Notes: a model not told the origin generated them from the letters alone. A stretch of 64,000 nt of DNA from Pestalotiopsis fici W106-1 (GCF_000516985.1 NW_006917093.1:4369874-4433873), one strand, 5' to 3'. Counted from the stretch's first letter, positions 1 to 11,596 are shown. Translations and numbers: made by a program.

Positions 1-351
1 TTCCTCACAATATGCAAGCAAATTGGAGCCATGAGGCTGACCAAAAGATAGGGCCGGATGTACCATCAGACTTTGTTGAGTAAGAGGTAATTTTATGCAG
101 AGAATGAAACACGCAAAGGTGACATTCGTCTACATTCACTTCGCTATCAGATGTTGAGTTTTTACTAGTATACAGCCATTCTTTGAACATCACATTTTGG
201 AGGGGACAAGTCAAATGAATCAACCACAAGTCTATTTTACACGCCCCCTTGGAAGCATCTCAATATATACAATATGAAGCAAAAGTTCGCTACACAGCAA
301 CGTCTAGGTCTTGGCATGTTTAGACATTACCACAACGGCAGTTCTTGCCAT

Positions 352-1677
352 TTAGACGCACTGAGAGTAGTAGTCGTTCATGACACTAGTTTAATCAGAA
401 AACATTAGCTTCTTGTTCATCCATTGAAATTATATACAAGGGATGTTCTTGGTAACTCACGTGCAGGTACCCGAAGCGCAGGTGGTGCTTCCGGAGTAGT
501 TGATACCGCCACACTGGCCGTAGAGAGCGACGGATCCTATTGATTATGGGTTAGCTTCATTCCTTGGCTCGCTCAGCGATATCAATGCAACTCACCAGAG
601 CTGGAGCCAGAGCTAGCAGCAGAGGTAGCCTGGGCGGCAGCGGTGGAGGTACGGGTGACCAGAGTGGTGGGAGCAGCGCTCGAGGCGGGAGCAGAGCTGG
701 CGACGGGCTCGTCATCCTCGTCGTCAGCATCGCAGCTGTCGTCGTCCTCGTCATCGCCAGCATCCTCGGCCTCATCATCATCGTCGGCATCGCAGCTGTC
801 ATCCTCATCATCGTCGCCAGTCTCGGCGGCGGCGGAGCTGGTGGCAGCGGCGGAAACGACCGACTTGGTGCTGCTCACGGCAACGACGCTGGTGGCGGCC
901 TGGGAAGTGGTGGCCACCTGAGAAGTGGCAGCGGCGGCGCTGGTGGCGGCAGCAGTCTGATTGATATATTAGTAACCATTGGTATATCTTCATTCACCTA
1001 TCAACTTGACTTACAGTAGTGCTGGCGCTTCCAGAGCTACCGCTGCTGGAGCCGCCGACAGTAAAGTCGATGCAAGACTCATAAGTCTGACCAGCGGACT
1101 GACTGTCCCAGTAGTGCTGAATGACACACTCGCCGCCAGTGGTACACTTGCCACCAAGATCGGGAATGGTGATGGAGAAGGAGGTCTCGTTGGCAGCGCT
1201 GGCCTGCGAGTTGGAGGCGAAGACGCTCCAGTAGGCGAGAACATCACCAATGATGGTGTTGGAGGCCGTGTCGACGATACTGACATTGGCGGTACCGGTG
1301 TGGGGGGCGCGAATGTCGTAGGTAATGTCGACAACGTCGCCGGTCGAGTAGCTCTGGACGTTGGCCGTGTTGTCCGAGTACTGCATTCCCTTGCACTGCC
1401 AGAGGTTGCACTCGTCGGTGAAGTCGCTGCCAATGAGCTGCGTCTCACCCTGGATGTTGCCGTACGAGTCGGAGCTCATCCTGGTAAGTTCGAAATGTTT
1501 TAGATCATGTTTCCTTTATCTTGACTACAGGTTTTGGGGAACTTACATGTTGTAGATCTGAGATCCGCAAGCAGACGACATGGCGGTACCAGCGCTACGA
1601 GGAGTGGGCGTCTTGATCATACCGTGGGCGGCGACCATGGGGGCCACAGCGGCACCGAAAGTAATGGCGTACTTCAT
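352..1677 (-). CDS. AA16-family lytic polysaccharide monooxygenase with acidic linker and C-terminal CBM1
   Basis: The product is a secreted copper LPMO predicted to cleave cellulose-type polysaccharide oxidatively. My five-exon model is 1677-1547, 1480-1015, 956-596, 536-461 and 385-352 (355 aa). Residues 1-17 are a signal peptide. The mature chain begins with His18, as the copper histidine brace requires, and a second candidate brace His lies at about residue 104 (RAPHTGT). The core, about residues 18-185, carries AA16-like blocks such as DSYGNIQGE and TYESCIDFTV. It is followed by a Ser/Thr/Ala linker, an Asp/Glu-rich stretch (about 243-282) and a CBM1 (about 324-355; begins LYGQCGGINYSG, ends YYSQC) with its four cysteines. 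The last intron splits the CBM1 and the last exon is only 34 nt, so automatic annotation could truncate it. The start at 1677 is chosen because it gives the signal peptide. Family assignment is by recalled similarity. Confidence 0.87.
708..820 (-). repeat. Acidic tandem repeat in the LPMO linker
   Basis: About 37 residues of the linker are almost all Asp and Glu. They hold two copies of a unit close to DEDDSCDADD, each with one cysteine, separated by a short Ala/Gly/Asp/Glu spacer. At the DNA level this is a GAY/GAR-rich imperfect duplication. A strongly acidic segment between an LPMO domain and a CBM1 is atypical; such linkers are usually Ser/Thr-rich and O-glycosylated. Confidence 0.75.
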
Positions 1678-4160
1678 CTTGTCTGTTGGGGGTTGGTTTA
1701 TTGTATTGATAGCTGAGAGAAGCGAAGCAAAGCGGACTTGATTGGGCTGATTGAAAGAAAGCAGCAGTTGCACCTGTGCGAAGCCGAAGTTGTAAGTGTA
1801 TAAAAGAACGTCTGAGGTCACCGACCTGTCAAGTGAGCGAAGAAACAAAGTACAAAGAATGAGATGGCTGAAGATGGTTGAGAGACAAGAAAAGACTTCT
1901 CGAGATGTCCTAGGGGACAAGGCCCGTCTTATATTTAAGCATGGCCAGGAACGTTTTGCGGCTCCGCCGTATCCATATGGGAGAGAGCCCATGGATCATG
2001 TCCGCCGGTAACCTCCACCCAGGAGAGATAGAGTCGTGTGCAAGTAGTGCAGGTAGGTACCCGGCCAGCCAGTCCAAACGTTTCATCCCATGTCCCCAAG
2101 TAAACGCCCATAGGATCGGCATCATGGCAGATGCATCGTCTACCCCCTGTGTAAAGTGCTGGAGAGCCTCATGAGCTGGACAGGGTACAGGCGACGAGGG
2201 TCCCCTGCCACATTATAACTGTAACGGGCGGAGTGGGTTCTCTGGAGCCGCGCCGCTAACATTCGCTTCTCGGTACGCACCGAGGAGCTGGGCGGCTGCT
2301 GGTCGATGATCTTATTGACATGGGGACTGCAATTATCTAGAAACGGTACGCGTGGGGCAAGGAATGTTTGGGCTGTCTGATCTGAATGTTCTTCGGAGAT
2401 TGACCACTCATCTGTTGATGCGCCGCGTGCCGGCCAACAAGCAGCCGAGGTCATCAGCTGTGGTCGCTCTTTTTGAGCCTCTTCCACCTGAATTCGACAG
2501 CGATCAACCTTGAGGCTGCGAATCTATCTCATATCGTGTATTGATTGCTCTTGTTTTTCGCATGAATGCGTTACATCACACGCGCAATATTTCATTCTCC
2601 TTGCAGATTCATTCGGAAGAGCCGCGGGGTAGCCGTAGCTGCTCAACAGTCTTGGGACCACTGGGTCTCTTACCAAAAGACGACTGAGTACTGTAGCACC
2701 AGCCGTGGGTGCTCGTATAGTGGTTTGCGTAAGCGATATTATAGGCGCATCGTGAGGCGCCAAGTATGGTTCTAGATGCTCTCCCTTCCCCTGACATGGT
2801 ACCGATATATTGGCGCTGTCAGTTGAGGCTCAAAACTGTCTACAAGCGAGCTTGGCACAGCATCCATGACCACCACCATGAACCAACTGGACTCCATGGG
2901 GGCGGTAATGTATTCCTCAAGAGAAAACCATGCTGGCATGGCCATTAATCGCGTTGGTAAAGCTTATTGAGGATTGGGAGGTGACTGACAGCACCAGGGA
3001 ACCAAAAAATAAAAATAAAAATAAAAATAAAACTCGATAACCACATCATCATCCTCTCGTCTCCTCTGAAACATTTATGGGGCAACGGTTATGGGTCCCC
3101 AGCTCATGCTCGTGCGGCCAAGCCCAAAAAATCGTCACTTCCTAAGAAATCCTCCCCGGAAACCGGCTAGCTCAGGGGCTTATTTTATAGTGTGAGATTT
3201 GTCCAGCTGCCTGAATAGTTGGACACTAAAAATCACCTAGTCTCTCGGTGTGCATAGTACTCACCATAGTTACGCGCTGACGTGGATAACACAATCAATC
3301 CGGTTCCATTCTAATTGATACCATCGTGTTAAGCTTTTGTCGGAAGCCGGTACGCAGAGGATTCAACTCGATCCAGCCAAGTAGAAGTCATTATGATCCT
3401 GCTTCTTTGTGTCATAATCGACGGCCAGGGAAGACTTGGCAATGCTTGTCCGGTGAAGTTGCACCTTGACCATGTGTTAATTTTATTTCATTCCTCAGAT
3501 CTGTGGGTAGCATTGGCCCACGGGCCCAAGATTTTGACAAGTTGCAAGCGAACATATGCCTATCAAACATGGTTGTTCCACGGGAATTCCATGGGTATCC
3601 ATTCACGGACAAGCATTGAGATGTGAACCAATAGACAGTTTTCGGTCGATTTGTTTTCTCCCCCTTCTATTACTACCCGCTCAATACGAGTGCTTAAAAT
3701 ACAAGATAGATAAACTTTCATCTACTCCATACTGCTAAATCATCTTAAGCTACTATACCTTGGTATTGGTCATGGATGCCGGAGGTTTTTACCTTCACGA
3801 ATGTACCCATGGGTCAGAAATCTAGACATGGTGCATGCTAGACAAAGTTGAGGAGCTGATGTTCGATCTTTCCTTCGTCCCTAAATCCAGAAGTGGTGTA
3901 CGTTAGCAGCCACATCTCACATGAATTTTGTCTAGCAATACATGTTTCAAAAATGGGTTTCGTTAAACGGTGGTATAGGCGCTAACACGACTACAGATAT
4001 CCGTACGGCCAAACATTATCGTGATGTTCGACCGCCCTCATTGGCTCATACCAACTCCCTGATCATGTTCTTCAACCCTCTCAGGAATTATAAAACTTTC
4101 ACTCAAGCCTCTTCTGTCCCCTCTCAACCTAATCGCACGCATCATATCTTGATCCCATTC
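1678..4160. other. Intergenic region, no supported gene
   Basis: The left part must hold the promoter of the minus-strand LPMO gene. The right end lies downstream of the minus-strand VPS15 gene. Only short open frames without recognisable domains are present. The one notable element is an AAAAAT microsatellite near 3005. Confidence 0.6.
3005..3032. repeat. AAAAAT microsatellite
   Basis: Four perfect copies of the hexamer AAAAAT are followed by four more A residues, in otherwise mixed-composition intergenic DNA. It is a simple sequence repeat with no evident function. Confidence 0.95.
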
Positions 4161-7100
4161 CTACTGGAAAACAAAAATCACCCCCGAGCGGTCGACTGAG
4201 ACGGTCATTGTGTATGGATGCTCTAGGACTGCAATGTCGAGGATCGTGTCTAGATGGCTCCGAAGAAGCTTGCCCTGTTCTGCGGAAATAACAGTATGTC
4301 TAGGCGGCTTTTCCCTTTTCTTGGATGGTGCAGTCTCGCCATTCTTTCCGGCTGTCTGCTCGGCATTCGTTGATGTCTTGGGCAATCGCTCCAGGTTGAG
4401 GGTGAGGTTGGGATTGTTTGGCGAGGTATGTGCAACGAAAACAGGCTTGGTCGCGCCAGCATCATCGTTTGGTACTAAACCACTAATAACACTGCTTTGC
4501 TCAATCCTGTTGAGATCCCAGAAGCGCAGCTTCTTGTCTGCACCACCAGTGATGATGTACCCGTTTCGAACATCACGATCGTGGTCACCTGTTGTTCCGG
4601 CTCCCACGGTCATGGCTTTGACACACCGGTCCACCGTCTGTGATGAGGGCTCAATACTGGTGGCGAAACGGCCGAGCATACCTTCGGGTTTGTCCTCATC
4701 GACATCCCAGGCCTTGTATTCCTTCGGACCTTCCCTTGACGATGCTCCAGCCGCTCGATAAATCTCACGACACTGGGTTTTCTCCAAGTCCCAAACGGTG
4801 ACTTCCGGGAGACCAGTACCGCCAGCGACGCACACCCACTTGCCACGACCTTTGCTCGGGTGTAAGGCCAACCGGTGGATTGGAGATTTTCCAGGAATAC
4901 CCCAGCTCTTCAAGCGAAGTTTGAAACGTAGATCCCACAGGTCGAGAACGCCATGTGATGTGCCAAGTAAAAGCCAATAGCGCTTCCGGTCAACGACAAA
5001 GCAGGTAGGGAAACCGTGGTGTACTGGATTCTCCAGAGTATAGAGGAGTGTCATTGTCCTAAGGTCGATGCCTAAGATCCGAGAACGATTGGTTGCGAGA
5101 AGAAGTACTGAGGGAAGGTCGAGTTTGAAATGTGTGCACCAGACGGCATATTCTTCAGCAGGGAGCTGATACTCCCGAAGCAGTCGCAACCGAATATACT
5201 TTGGCGATCCGTTACTTGAAATAACGGTGTCAACCTTGACAATGTGCACTGACCCGTCTGTAGCGCAGCTGACGAAGCAATGTGTATTTTCTATAAAGCA
5301 CAATGCGACAACTCTTGCTCCCGGGGCATGCCTGTGGGTTTGGCGTGCACGGTGCGACACATTACGTTCCAATCGACCCGAGTCCCATACTCTGATGCAG
5401 CCGTCATCACCGCCAGTGATGAAGAACATGTGGTCGGGGGACGGCACAATACGGTTGATGGCTCCTGTATGTTCAGCAAAAGTGGCCACAAGTCTGCCAT
5501 TTGGTCTCCAAGCTTCTGCTGGTGCTTGCGCCGCATTTTTGTTCGTCTTTCTCGAAACGGGAGTCACGACAGGGCCAAACTCGGCGATGTCGTGAGGATA
5601 ATTGTCGATAAACATTCCATCCAACATCCTCAGAATGTTTGGATCATTGCCTTCATAAGTATGCGAGGCTTTCTGCCTTCCTTCCGTGTCATTGACGGTG
5701 GTCAAGTCCACGTTTTCTCCGGCAGAGCCGGGCAAAGAGATCTTGGGTGCGTTTGGCACAAAAGGACCTTCAACTTGGCCAAAAGCATTAGTTTCGGTAG
5801 TTCCGGTCTCTGCCATTGATCTATTGCTATCTTTTCTCAACAAATCCAGAGCGCTTGACTGTGGGCGGAAAGCACGCCGGACTGAGTACGGTCTTTCGGA
5901 TGCGTCAGTGGCATCATCGCGGTTTTCCTGGCGTCCCCGTACGGCAGAGGATGCGCGCCGCGACTCTCCATCTGGATAAGATGATGCTTGCCCAGCAGTG
6001 GGGGAGATGGATGTTCTGGGAGAAACAGCATCGCCTTGTGCGCCCAGACGGGACCGATGAGTATTGAGAGCAGCGACCCTTCTGCGGCCTAGTGGTTCAT
6101 CAATCGTCATTGAAGCATCAAGCAAAGCATCGGCAATGGTATACGGGCCCTTGGACAAATCTAGCCCGACTTCGCCATCTTTCAGCGCAAGTGGTGGCAC
6201 CGTGTCGTCGAACATGATCGTTTGCACCTGGAACTTTTCCATGATGTTGCGCAGCAGGAGGATCGGTGCCAGGCCTGTACCGCCCTCTGGTAATACAGGC
6301 TCCCGATCCTTCATTCTGCTCAAGCGCCAAATAAACTCCCGGAGCGCAATTAGTTTGAACTCATCGTCTGGAGTGAGCCCGTAATTGCGGAGTCGTGAGA
6401 GCCACTGTTCATCCTCATCATTCTTTGGAGTCTTACTCAAAGCAAGGGATTGAGGCTCTCTCGAAGTTCTGACCATTCCCATAGTAGTGATTGTGAAGTT
6501 GGACTGCTTCTGTTTTTGTACAGCCTTCCAGAACAGACTCTTCTCAGCCTTTTGTGCCCATACGAGTGCTTGGTCGAAGACTGTTCTCGATAGCGGCCTT
6601 TGGAGAGCTTCGAGAAGGCCCAACTCAGAAAAGTCGGGGATAAGGGAGTCTTTCAGAAATGGTTGTACTTGTGGTAAGACAACGCATCTGATGGATGCAG
6701 ACGAGCTAAATTTGGCCGCGTTGGACAGAAACTCTGCTGCCGACTCACGAATCCACAAATTTGGATGCATCGTAAAACGCCCGACGACGTCGATGAGCTC
6801 CCAGGTCTTCGCTTTAGAGAGGAGACCAAGACTTGCAAGTTCCGCCAGTGAATGAATGGCAGCTTGAACTACGTGCTCTTCCGGGTCTGCCAATGCCTGC
6901 ACCATTAGTGGCAGGTTGAATTCTTCTAGACTCGTGCTTCCGAGAAAAGTAGCAATGCCCACGACAGTGTCAAAGAAGGCACACTTCAACATCCAATCAC
7001 GATCGTTGAGATATGTGTTGAGGTGAGTCAAGAGGATATCGTTTGACTCTGCGCTTCCAAAGAACATGCACAGCTCTGGGACCGAACTCAGAAAAGCCCG

Positions 7101-8870
7101 GCGAACGGCTGCGTCTGAATCTTCAACCATGGCCTTGGCATGCATTTCAAAGAGACCCACCAGTTCTCTTTGGGCATTATCGAAGAGAGAGTCAAATGCA
7201 GTCTCTGCATCAGTTCCAGCTTCGATTTCAGGGTCTGCAGTAGCTATTGACCCTTCAGCACGAAGTATGGCAGCCATCTCCAGAAACCTGCTCGCTGTGC
7301 TTGCCAGACTCCCTAGGCATGATGCATAGGTGGCTCTCATCAGCGAGGTCGGCTCTCGACGCTCTTTCCCCATTACCAACTGGCGGGACGCGCCAGCCAG
7401 GAAAACCTGCATCCGTGGCATGATGTATTCGGGAAAAACGTGGGCATTCACAGGGGTTACTGCAGAAACCATTGCCAGTAGCTGCGTCACAGAGCGCAAG
7501 GCAGCGATTGCCACCACGTCAACATCGTCGTTAAGCAGCGTCATGAGGTAGGGCAGGACGCGGTCTAGCTTTGCTTCGTCCGTAAGTCGTTCTGAAAAGG
7601 CCAACAAGACGTCACAGGCACGGATTTTCGAGGCCGATCGTGCTGTATTCCGTAGAGATGCAGCAACCATTGTAAGGAATATCAGGGTACCGTCATCGGC
7701 CGCAGGCTGAGCGATAACCGATACAAAGTGCTCATTGTTTGGAATGCTGAGCATGACAGGGAAGAGACCCAAGCCTAGCCGTGGCGTAAAAGGAGTCAGA
7801 TCCGACTTGATCTCCTTGTCGTGGTAGCCTAAAAAGTACGAGATTTTGTCAAAGTCGTAGAAGATTCGATCTATCCTATCGTCGGCTTCGCCTAGATTCT
7901 TAGTAGCGCCAGATACAGGGGCGCGTCCCGATGAAGTATCGGTCAAGAGCTCCATATACTGGTGCAAAAATGTGTAGAAATATTCTGGAAAGACTTTCCC
8001 CTTGAAGATGTCCAGGTATTGTTCTGCGGAATATCGCTTCTCGGGATCCAAGGCCAACATGCTGGAGAGCATTTCTCTCAGTCCCTGATCCGGTATACGA
8101 CTGAGATGCGATATAACGGGGTCAAACTCGCCACGCCGGAACTTAAACAGCTGGCTGAGACTGAAGATGGGAGTTTCGAGGATCAGCTCGGCAATAGCGC
8201 AGCCGGCACTAAAGATATCCATAGCCCACGTAATCTTGTCGCTCTCCTTTGCCTCTTCCCCGGGCGCGAGAAATCGTTCCGGCGCAATATAACATGTTCG
8301 ACGTCCTGAAAGATCAAAAAAGTACGAGTATAAGGCCGGGTTATTGTCGGGAAGTCTGGTTGGCTTGAAAGACCCAGTGAAGTCTGTCAAATACACCCAG
8401 TTCCAGGAGGTGACGAGGATATTCTCAGTTTTGATATCTCCATGATATATGTCCCGTGCATGGCAATCCCGAAGCGCACATAGTAGTTGAAAAGCAATCC
8501 ATCTCTTCTCAATATCTTCCAGGAATGGTCTCGTCGATAAGCGGTCGTAAAGCGAGCTGTACATGAACTGGCGTATCAGATAAGCGTTCGTGTCCGTTTC
8601 GAAAGCGCGCTCAAAGCCCAGCGCGTTGGGCACATCTTGAAGCTTATCGCGTTCCTTGAGAATCTTGACGCCATATGATTTCAAGGACATGGGAGTGTGT
8701 GGTTTGACGGTAACTTTGGCGAGAACGAGCCCATCGTAGCTGCGTGCGCGGATAGATTTCATGAAGCGCGCATCTCCGAGGGACCTCTCGTGTACGAGGT
8801 CAGAGAGTTCGGGGACATCGATGCCCGCGGAGCCGGCGTACGGCGTGGTGAGAGAGTATGCCTGACCCAT
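4161..8870 (-). CDS. VPS15: VPS15, regulatory kinase-like subunit of class III PI3-kinase
   Basis: This is the large scaffold pseudokinase-like subunit that activates VPS34 in autophagy and endosomal sorting. It is a single exon of 1569 aa, a normal length for the family. The N-terminus is MGQAYS, with Gly2 in a myristoylation context that explains membrane attachment and supports this start. The kinase-like domain spans about residues 25-300, with Lys52 as the VAIK-type lysine, HGDIKTEN at 143-150 in place of HRD, and DFT at 163-165 in place of DFG; both variants are usual in Vps15. Helical HEAT-like repeats follow (about 380-850), then a low-complexity linker (about 960-1060), then a C-terminal WD40 propeller (about 1090-1569) with motifs such as GGDDGCIRVWDSG and GGADKKLRFWDL. 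No break is seen. Confidence 0.97.
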   Translation of the reverse strand: MGQAYSLTTPYAGSAGIDVPELSDLVHERSLGDARFMKSIRARSYDGLVLAKVTVKPHTPMSLKSYGVKILKERDKLQDVPNALGFERAFETDTNAYLIRQFMYSSLYDRLSTRPFLEDIEKRWIAFQLLCALRDCHARDIYHGDIKTENILVTSWNWVYLTDFTGSFKPTRLPDNNPALYSYFFDLSGRRTCYIAPERFLAPGEEAKESDKITWAMDIFSAGCAIAELILETPIFSLSQLFKFRRGEFDPVISHLSRIPDQGLREMLSSMLALDPEKRYSAEQYLDIFKGKVFPEYFYTFLHQYMELLTDTSSGRAPVSGATKNLGEADDRIDRIFYDFDKISYFLGYHDKEIKSDLTPFTPRLGLGLFPVMLSIPNNEHFVSVIAQPAADDGTLIFLTMVAASLRNTARSASKIRACDVLLAFSERLTDEAKLDRVLPYLMTLLNDDVDVVAIAALRSVTQLLAMVSAVTPVNAHVFPEYIMPRMQVFLAGASRQLVMGKERREPTSLMRATYASCLGSLASTASRFLEMAAILRAEGSIATADPEIEAGTDAETAFDSLFDNAQRELVGLFEMHAKAMVEDSDAAVRRAFLSSVPELCMFFGSAESNDILLTHLNTYLNDRDWMLKCAFFDTVVGIATFLGSTSLEEFNLPLMVQALADPEEHVVQAAIHSLAELASLGLLSKAKTWELIDVVGRFTMHPNLWIRESAAEFLSNAAKFSSSASIRCVVLPQVQPFLKDSLIPDFSELGLLEALQRPLSRTVFDQALVWAQKAEKSLFWKAVQKQKQSNFTITTMGMVRTSREPQSLALSKTPKNDEDEQWLSRLRNYGLTPDDEFKLIALREFIWRLSRMKDREPVLPEGGTGLAPILLLRNIMEKFQVQTIMFDDTVPPLALKDGEVGLDLSKGPYTIADALLDASMTIDEPLGRRRVAALNTHRSRLGAQGDAVSPRTSISPTAGQASSYPDGESRRASSAVRGRQENRDDATDASERPYSVRRAFRPQSSALDLLRKDSNRSMAETGTTETNAFGQVEGPFVPNAPKISLPGSAGENVDLTTVNDTEGRQKASHTYEGNDPNILRMLDGMFIDNYPHDIAEFGPVVTPVSRKTNKNAAQAPAEAWRPNGRLVATFAEHTGAINRIVPSPDHMFFITGGDDGCIRVWDSGRLERNVSHRARQTHRHAPGARVVALCFIENTHCFVSCATDGSVHIVKVDTVISSNGSPKYIRLRLLREYQLPAEEYAVWCTHFKLDLPSVLLLATNRSRILGIDLRTMTLLYTLENPVHHGFPTCFVVDRKRYWLLLGTSHGVLDLWDLRFKLRLKSWGIPGKSPIHRLALHPSKGRGKWVCVAGGTGLPEVTVWDLEKTQCREIYRAAGASSREGPKEYKAWDVDEDKPEGMLGRFATSIEPSSQTVDRCVKAMTVGAGTTGDHDRDVRNGYIITGGADKKLRFWDLNRIEQSSVISGLVPNDDAGATKPVFVAHTSPNNPNLTLNLERLPKTSTNAEQTAGKNGETAPSKKREKPPRHTVISAEQGKLLRSHLDTILDIAVLEHPYTMTVSVDRSGVIFVFQ

Positions 8871-10140
8871 CGTATCGTGACCGGGTGCTGTCGATCACAA
8901 AGAGAGGGACGCAACCAAGCAAGCTACCGAGGAGGGAGTCGATCACTGTGGCTCGAGGTCATTTTTGGAGCGACGACGAGCTCATGTCTGGGAATCCGTT
9001 ATCCGAAAGTACTAGATGCGCAGATGCGCAAGAAGTTCGCAATACGTTATAAACAAGGCCAGGCTGCGAGGCTGAGGAGTTGCACAATGTATGTAGATCA
9101 ACTGTTGTGTGTCAACCGGTCCCCTGACGTAACGTTAAGGTGCCTTTGCCTGGCCGTGGCTCACAGCTCTCCGCTGACTCTGGTGAGTGGGGGGAAGCGC
9201 GTAGGGTGGTTTGGGTGGGTTGGGGAAGCTGCTGCTTGGGGCACGGGACGCAAGCTATTAGACTCTAGTGCCGCTTTGGGGCTCTGGCTGGGAGCCGGCT
9301 TTAGCGGGCTGGCCCTTCTGAGCACCCCGAGAGCTTGGGCCTCCCGGATGACCAGTTCGCATGAATAAATGAATTGATGATCACGGGGACATCCATCTGA
9401 CATCTATCAGGTTGAACTCGGGGACTCTGTTACAGACTGACGATCAGTCGAAATCACAATTAAGGCAAGTGAATATGTAAGCTCAGCCTCTCATCAAGGA
9501 GCGACAAACGCACGGGCATTGCTTTTCGTCTGAAGACTTGAGATGAACAGATGTATGTTTGCAGCACGTGTTTGCATCTGCAAGATCAGATTCCAGGCTG
9601 TTGGGCGACCATAGTCAGTCGGAATTTGACTCAAAATGTTGCCGAAATGAGTCTTTGAACCAAAGCTCACGGCCTCCAAGAGACATCTTAAAATATACCA
9701 TTCGACCTCTTCTATTCGCCCCTTAATGACTGGACTATGATGGCTGAAGCAGTAAACTTCTCCTGTCGTCTCGTGGTTGATTTAACCACGCGCGGCTATT
9801 TTCCAATATGGTGGCGTGGGCCGTCTTTGCTCGCAATACACCACTCTGGTGTCCTTCGGCCCATGATGCTGATACACGGATATGTCGCCGGGTATATTCT
9901 CTCCAAGCCGCACAATGTCCTATAAGACCGAGACCGTGACTGTGACGGTTGAAGCATCGCATTCCTATTTTCTCTCTCTTTCGTTTTCGACGCAGTCTAT
10001 ACTCTCTTTTAACTTCAAGATGTCCCATTAAGACCATCTATGTAGGTGTTTGGTCTGTCACTCGTTTCTTCATTTTTTTTTTTAATTCGTTTTCGTTTTC
10101 CCGATCCAATACACTCCTTTGCAGTGCAGCGCGCTGCCTT
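8871..10140. other. Divergent intergenic region between VPS15 and the PAN-like gene
   Basis: These 1.27 kb separate two divergently transcribed genes and must include both promoters. Frames here are antisense or random. A poly-T and pyrimidine-rich tract at about 10067-10103 sits just upstream of the chosen start of the plus-strand gene, as is common in fungal core promoters and 5' leaders. Confidence 0.6.
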
Positions 10141-11596
10141 ATGAATATGTTTCCAGAAGATATCATGCCCCGACAAGTCGGCGCAGGCAACAGTCATTTC
10201 CCATGTCCTAATGGTAACGGCACCCAGATTGGTGACGTGGAGAAGTTCAATGTGCTGTGCGGGCTCGATATCGGAGGCGTCGAGATAGATCGCATGCAGG
10301 TCGACTCCCTAGGCACATGCGTCAGTATATGGTAAGCTTCCAACATTTATTCTTCTTTATCAGCTTGCTTCGAGTTGAGCTGACAGAAAAATCTACAGCA
10401 CATCCTATCAAGGTACAAGATGCGATGGCGTCACCTTCAGACTCGACAACGTCTGTATATTCAAGACTGCATTCATGGGCGCGCAGTTTCAGAAAACTAC
10501 AAATGCCGACTCTGCAATTGGAATCTTGCCCAATCCACCGCCTTCCTCGCGGTGTGACTCCTTGGGCACAGGCGCAATCCAGCTCGTGACCTCGAAGAAC
10601 TTCAACTTGCAGTGCGGTCAAGTCTTTGCTGGCAACGACATTGAGCAGCAGTTTCAGCCCACGTTCGATGCTTGCCTGAATGCCTGCGCGGCAATGACGG
10701 CATGTGGTGGTGTCAGTTATGACGTTCAGCAATCCCAAGGCTTCAAGAACTGTTTCCTCAAGACCACCGTGACGACGGGCGGCCTGTTATCAAAGGCAGG
10801 AATTGATTCAGCCTTCATGACCGTTGACAACAGTGTACCCATGGTTGTTTCTCAACCTAGTTCTTCGGTATTGCAGGCGACACCGTCTGTTGCGCAGTTG
10901 TCTCCAGCCAACACTCCTGATACTGCCTCTCTCAATGACCCATCCTCGCAATCGACAAGAATTCTGACGAGCAGTTCAACAATTTTGCCCCTTTCCGAAA
11001 CCACATCGAGTTCCATCCCCTCCCTTGGACTAGCCACGTCCACTGCAGTCTCTTCAATGGCGACTACTTCTTCCAATGCCTGGATTGCTGCCCCAGTCAT
11101 TGGTAGCATTGCTGCTGTGGCCCTGCTTATAGGATTCTATGTTTTGTGGATTCGCAGACGTCGCCAAAATCATGGGCTCCCCATCAGTTTTATTGACAGA
11201 TTTCGGGGAGGTGGTATACACCGTGCCCCCAGCTTTACTGGAGGGGCTAAATTTGACGATGAGGCGGCAGTACGCTCACTGAGCGTTTCGTCATCAAATT
11301 CCCACAACGACATACTAGTCACCAGGGTTGTGAGCCGCGACATGGACTCTCCGAGCAGAAGTCGGCCTGGGACGGGAGACGGAGAGGCGCGTTTCCTTGC
11401 GCCTCTGGAGTTGCTGCCATTGGAGGATGTGGTTGTCGACAAGACTAACTCAGTGCTGAGGAACAGCCAGAATGGACTCAAGTTGAATGGTGTGAGTGTT
11501 CGCAGCACCGATAAGGAGCCCCTGTCAGTCACTTCCAAAGAGCGTGACGACACAAAGCCATCAGACAGCGAAACAAGTGATCGGACATCCCAATAA
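10141..11596 (+). CDS. PAN/apple-like single-pass membrane protein
   Basis: The model has two exons, 10141-10331 and 10399-11596 (462 aa). The split codon restores a cysteine, giving a run of conserved-looking Cys positions. The N-terminal half shows two cysteine-containing modules of the fungal PAN/apple-like type, roughly residues 20-90 and 115-210 (for example FNLQCGQV and DACLNACAAMTACGGVSY). A Ser/Thr-rich stalk follows, then one transmembrane segment at about 291-315 (PVIGSIAAVALLIGFYVLWI), an Arg-rich stop-transfer sequence and a cytoplasmic tail of about 145 aa. PAN modules bind protein or carbohydrate, so a cell-surface sensor or adhesin is plausible. No signal peptide is visible from this ATG, so an upstream exon may be missing; in-frame ATGs also occur at 10147 and 10165. 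Confidence 0.75.

Noticed and set aside
557..1503. Several plus- and minus-strand open frames of 80-170 codons overlapping the LPMO gene
   Set aside because: They are antisense or off-frame readings of the GC-rich, repetitive LPMO exons. The spliced minus-strand model explains the region.
8697..9368. Plus-strand 223-codon frame over the start of VPS15
   Set aside because: It overlaps the conserved VPS15 N-terminus in antisense and has no recognisable domain.
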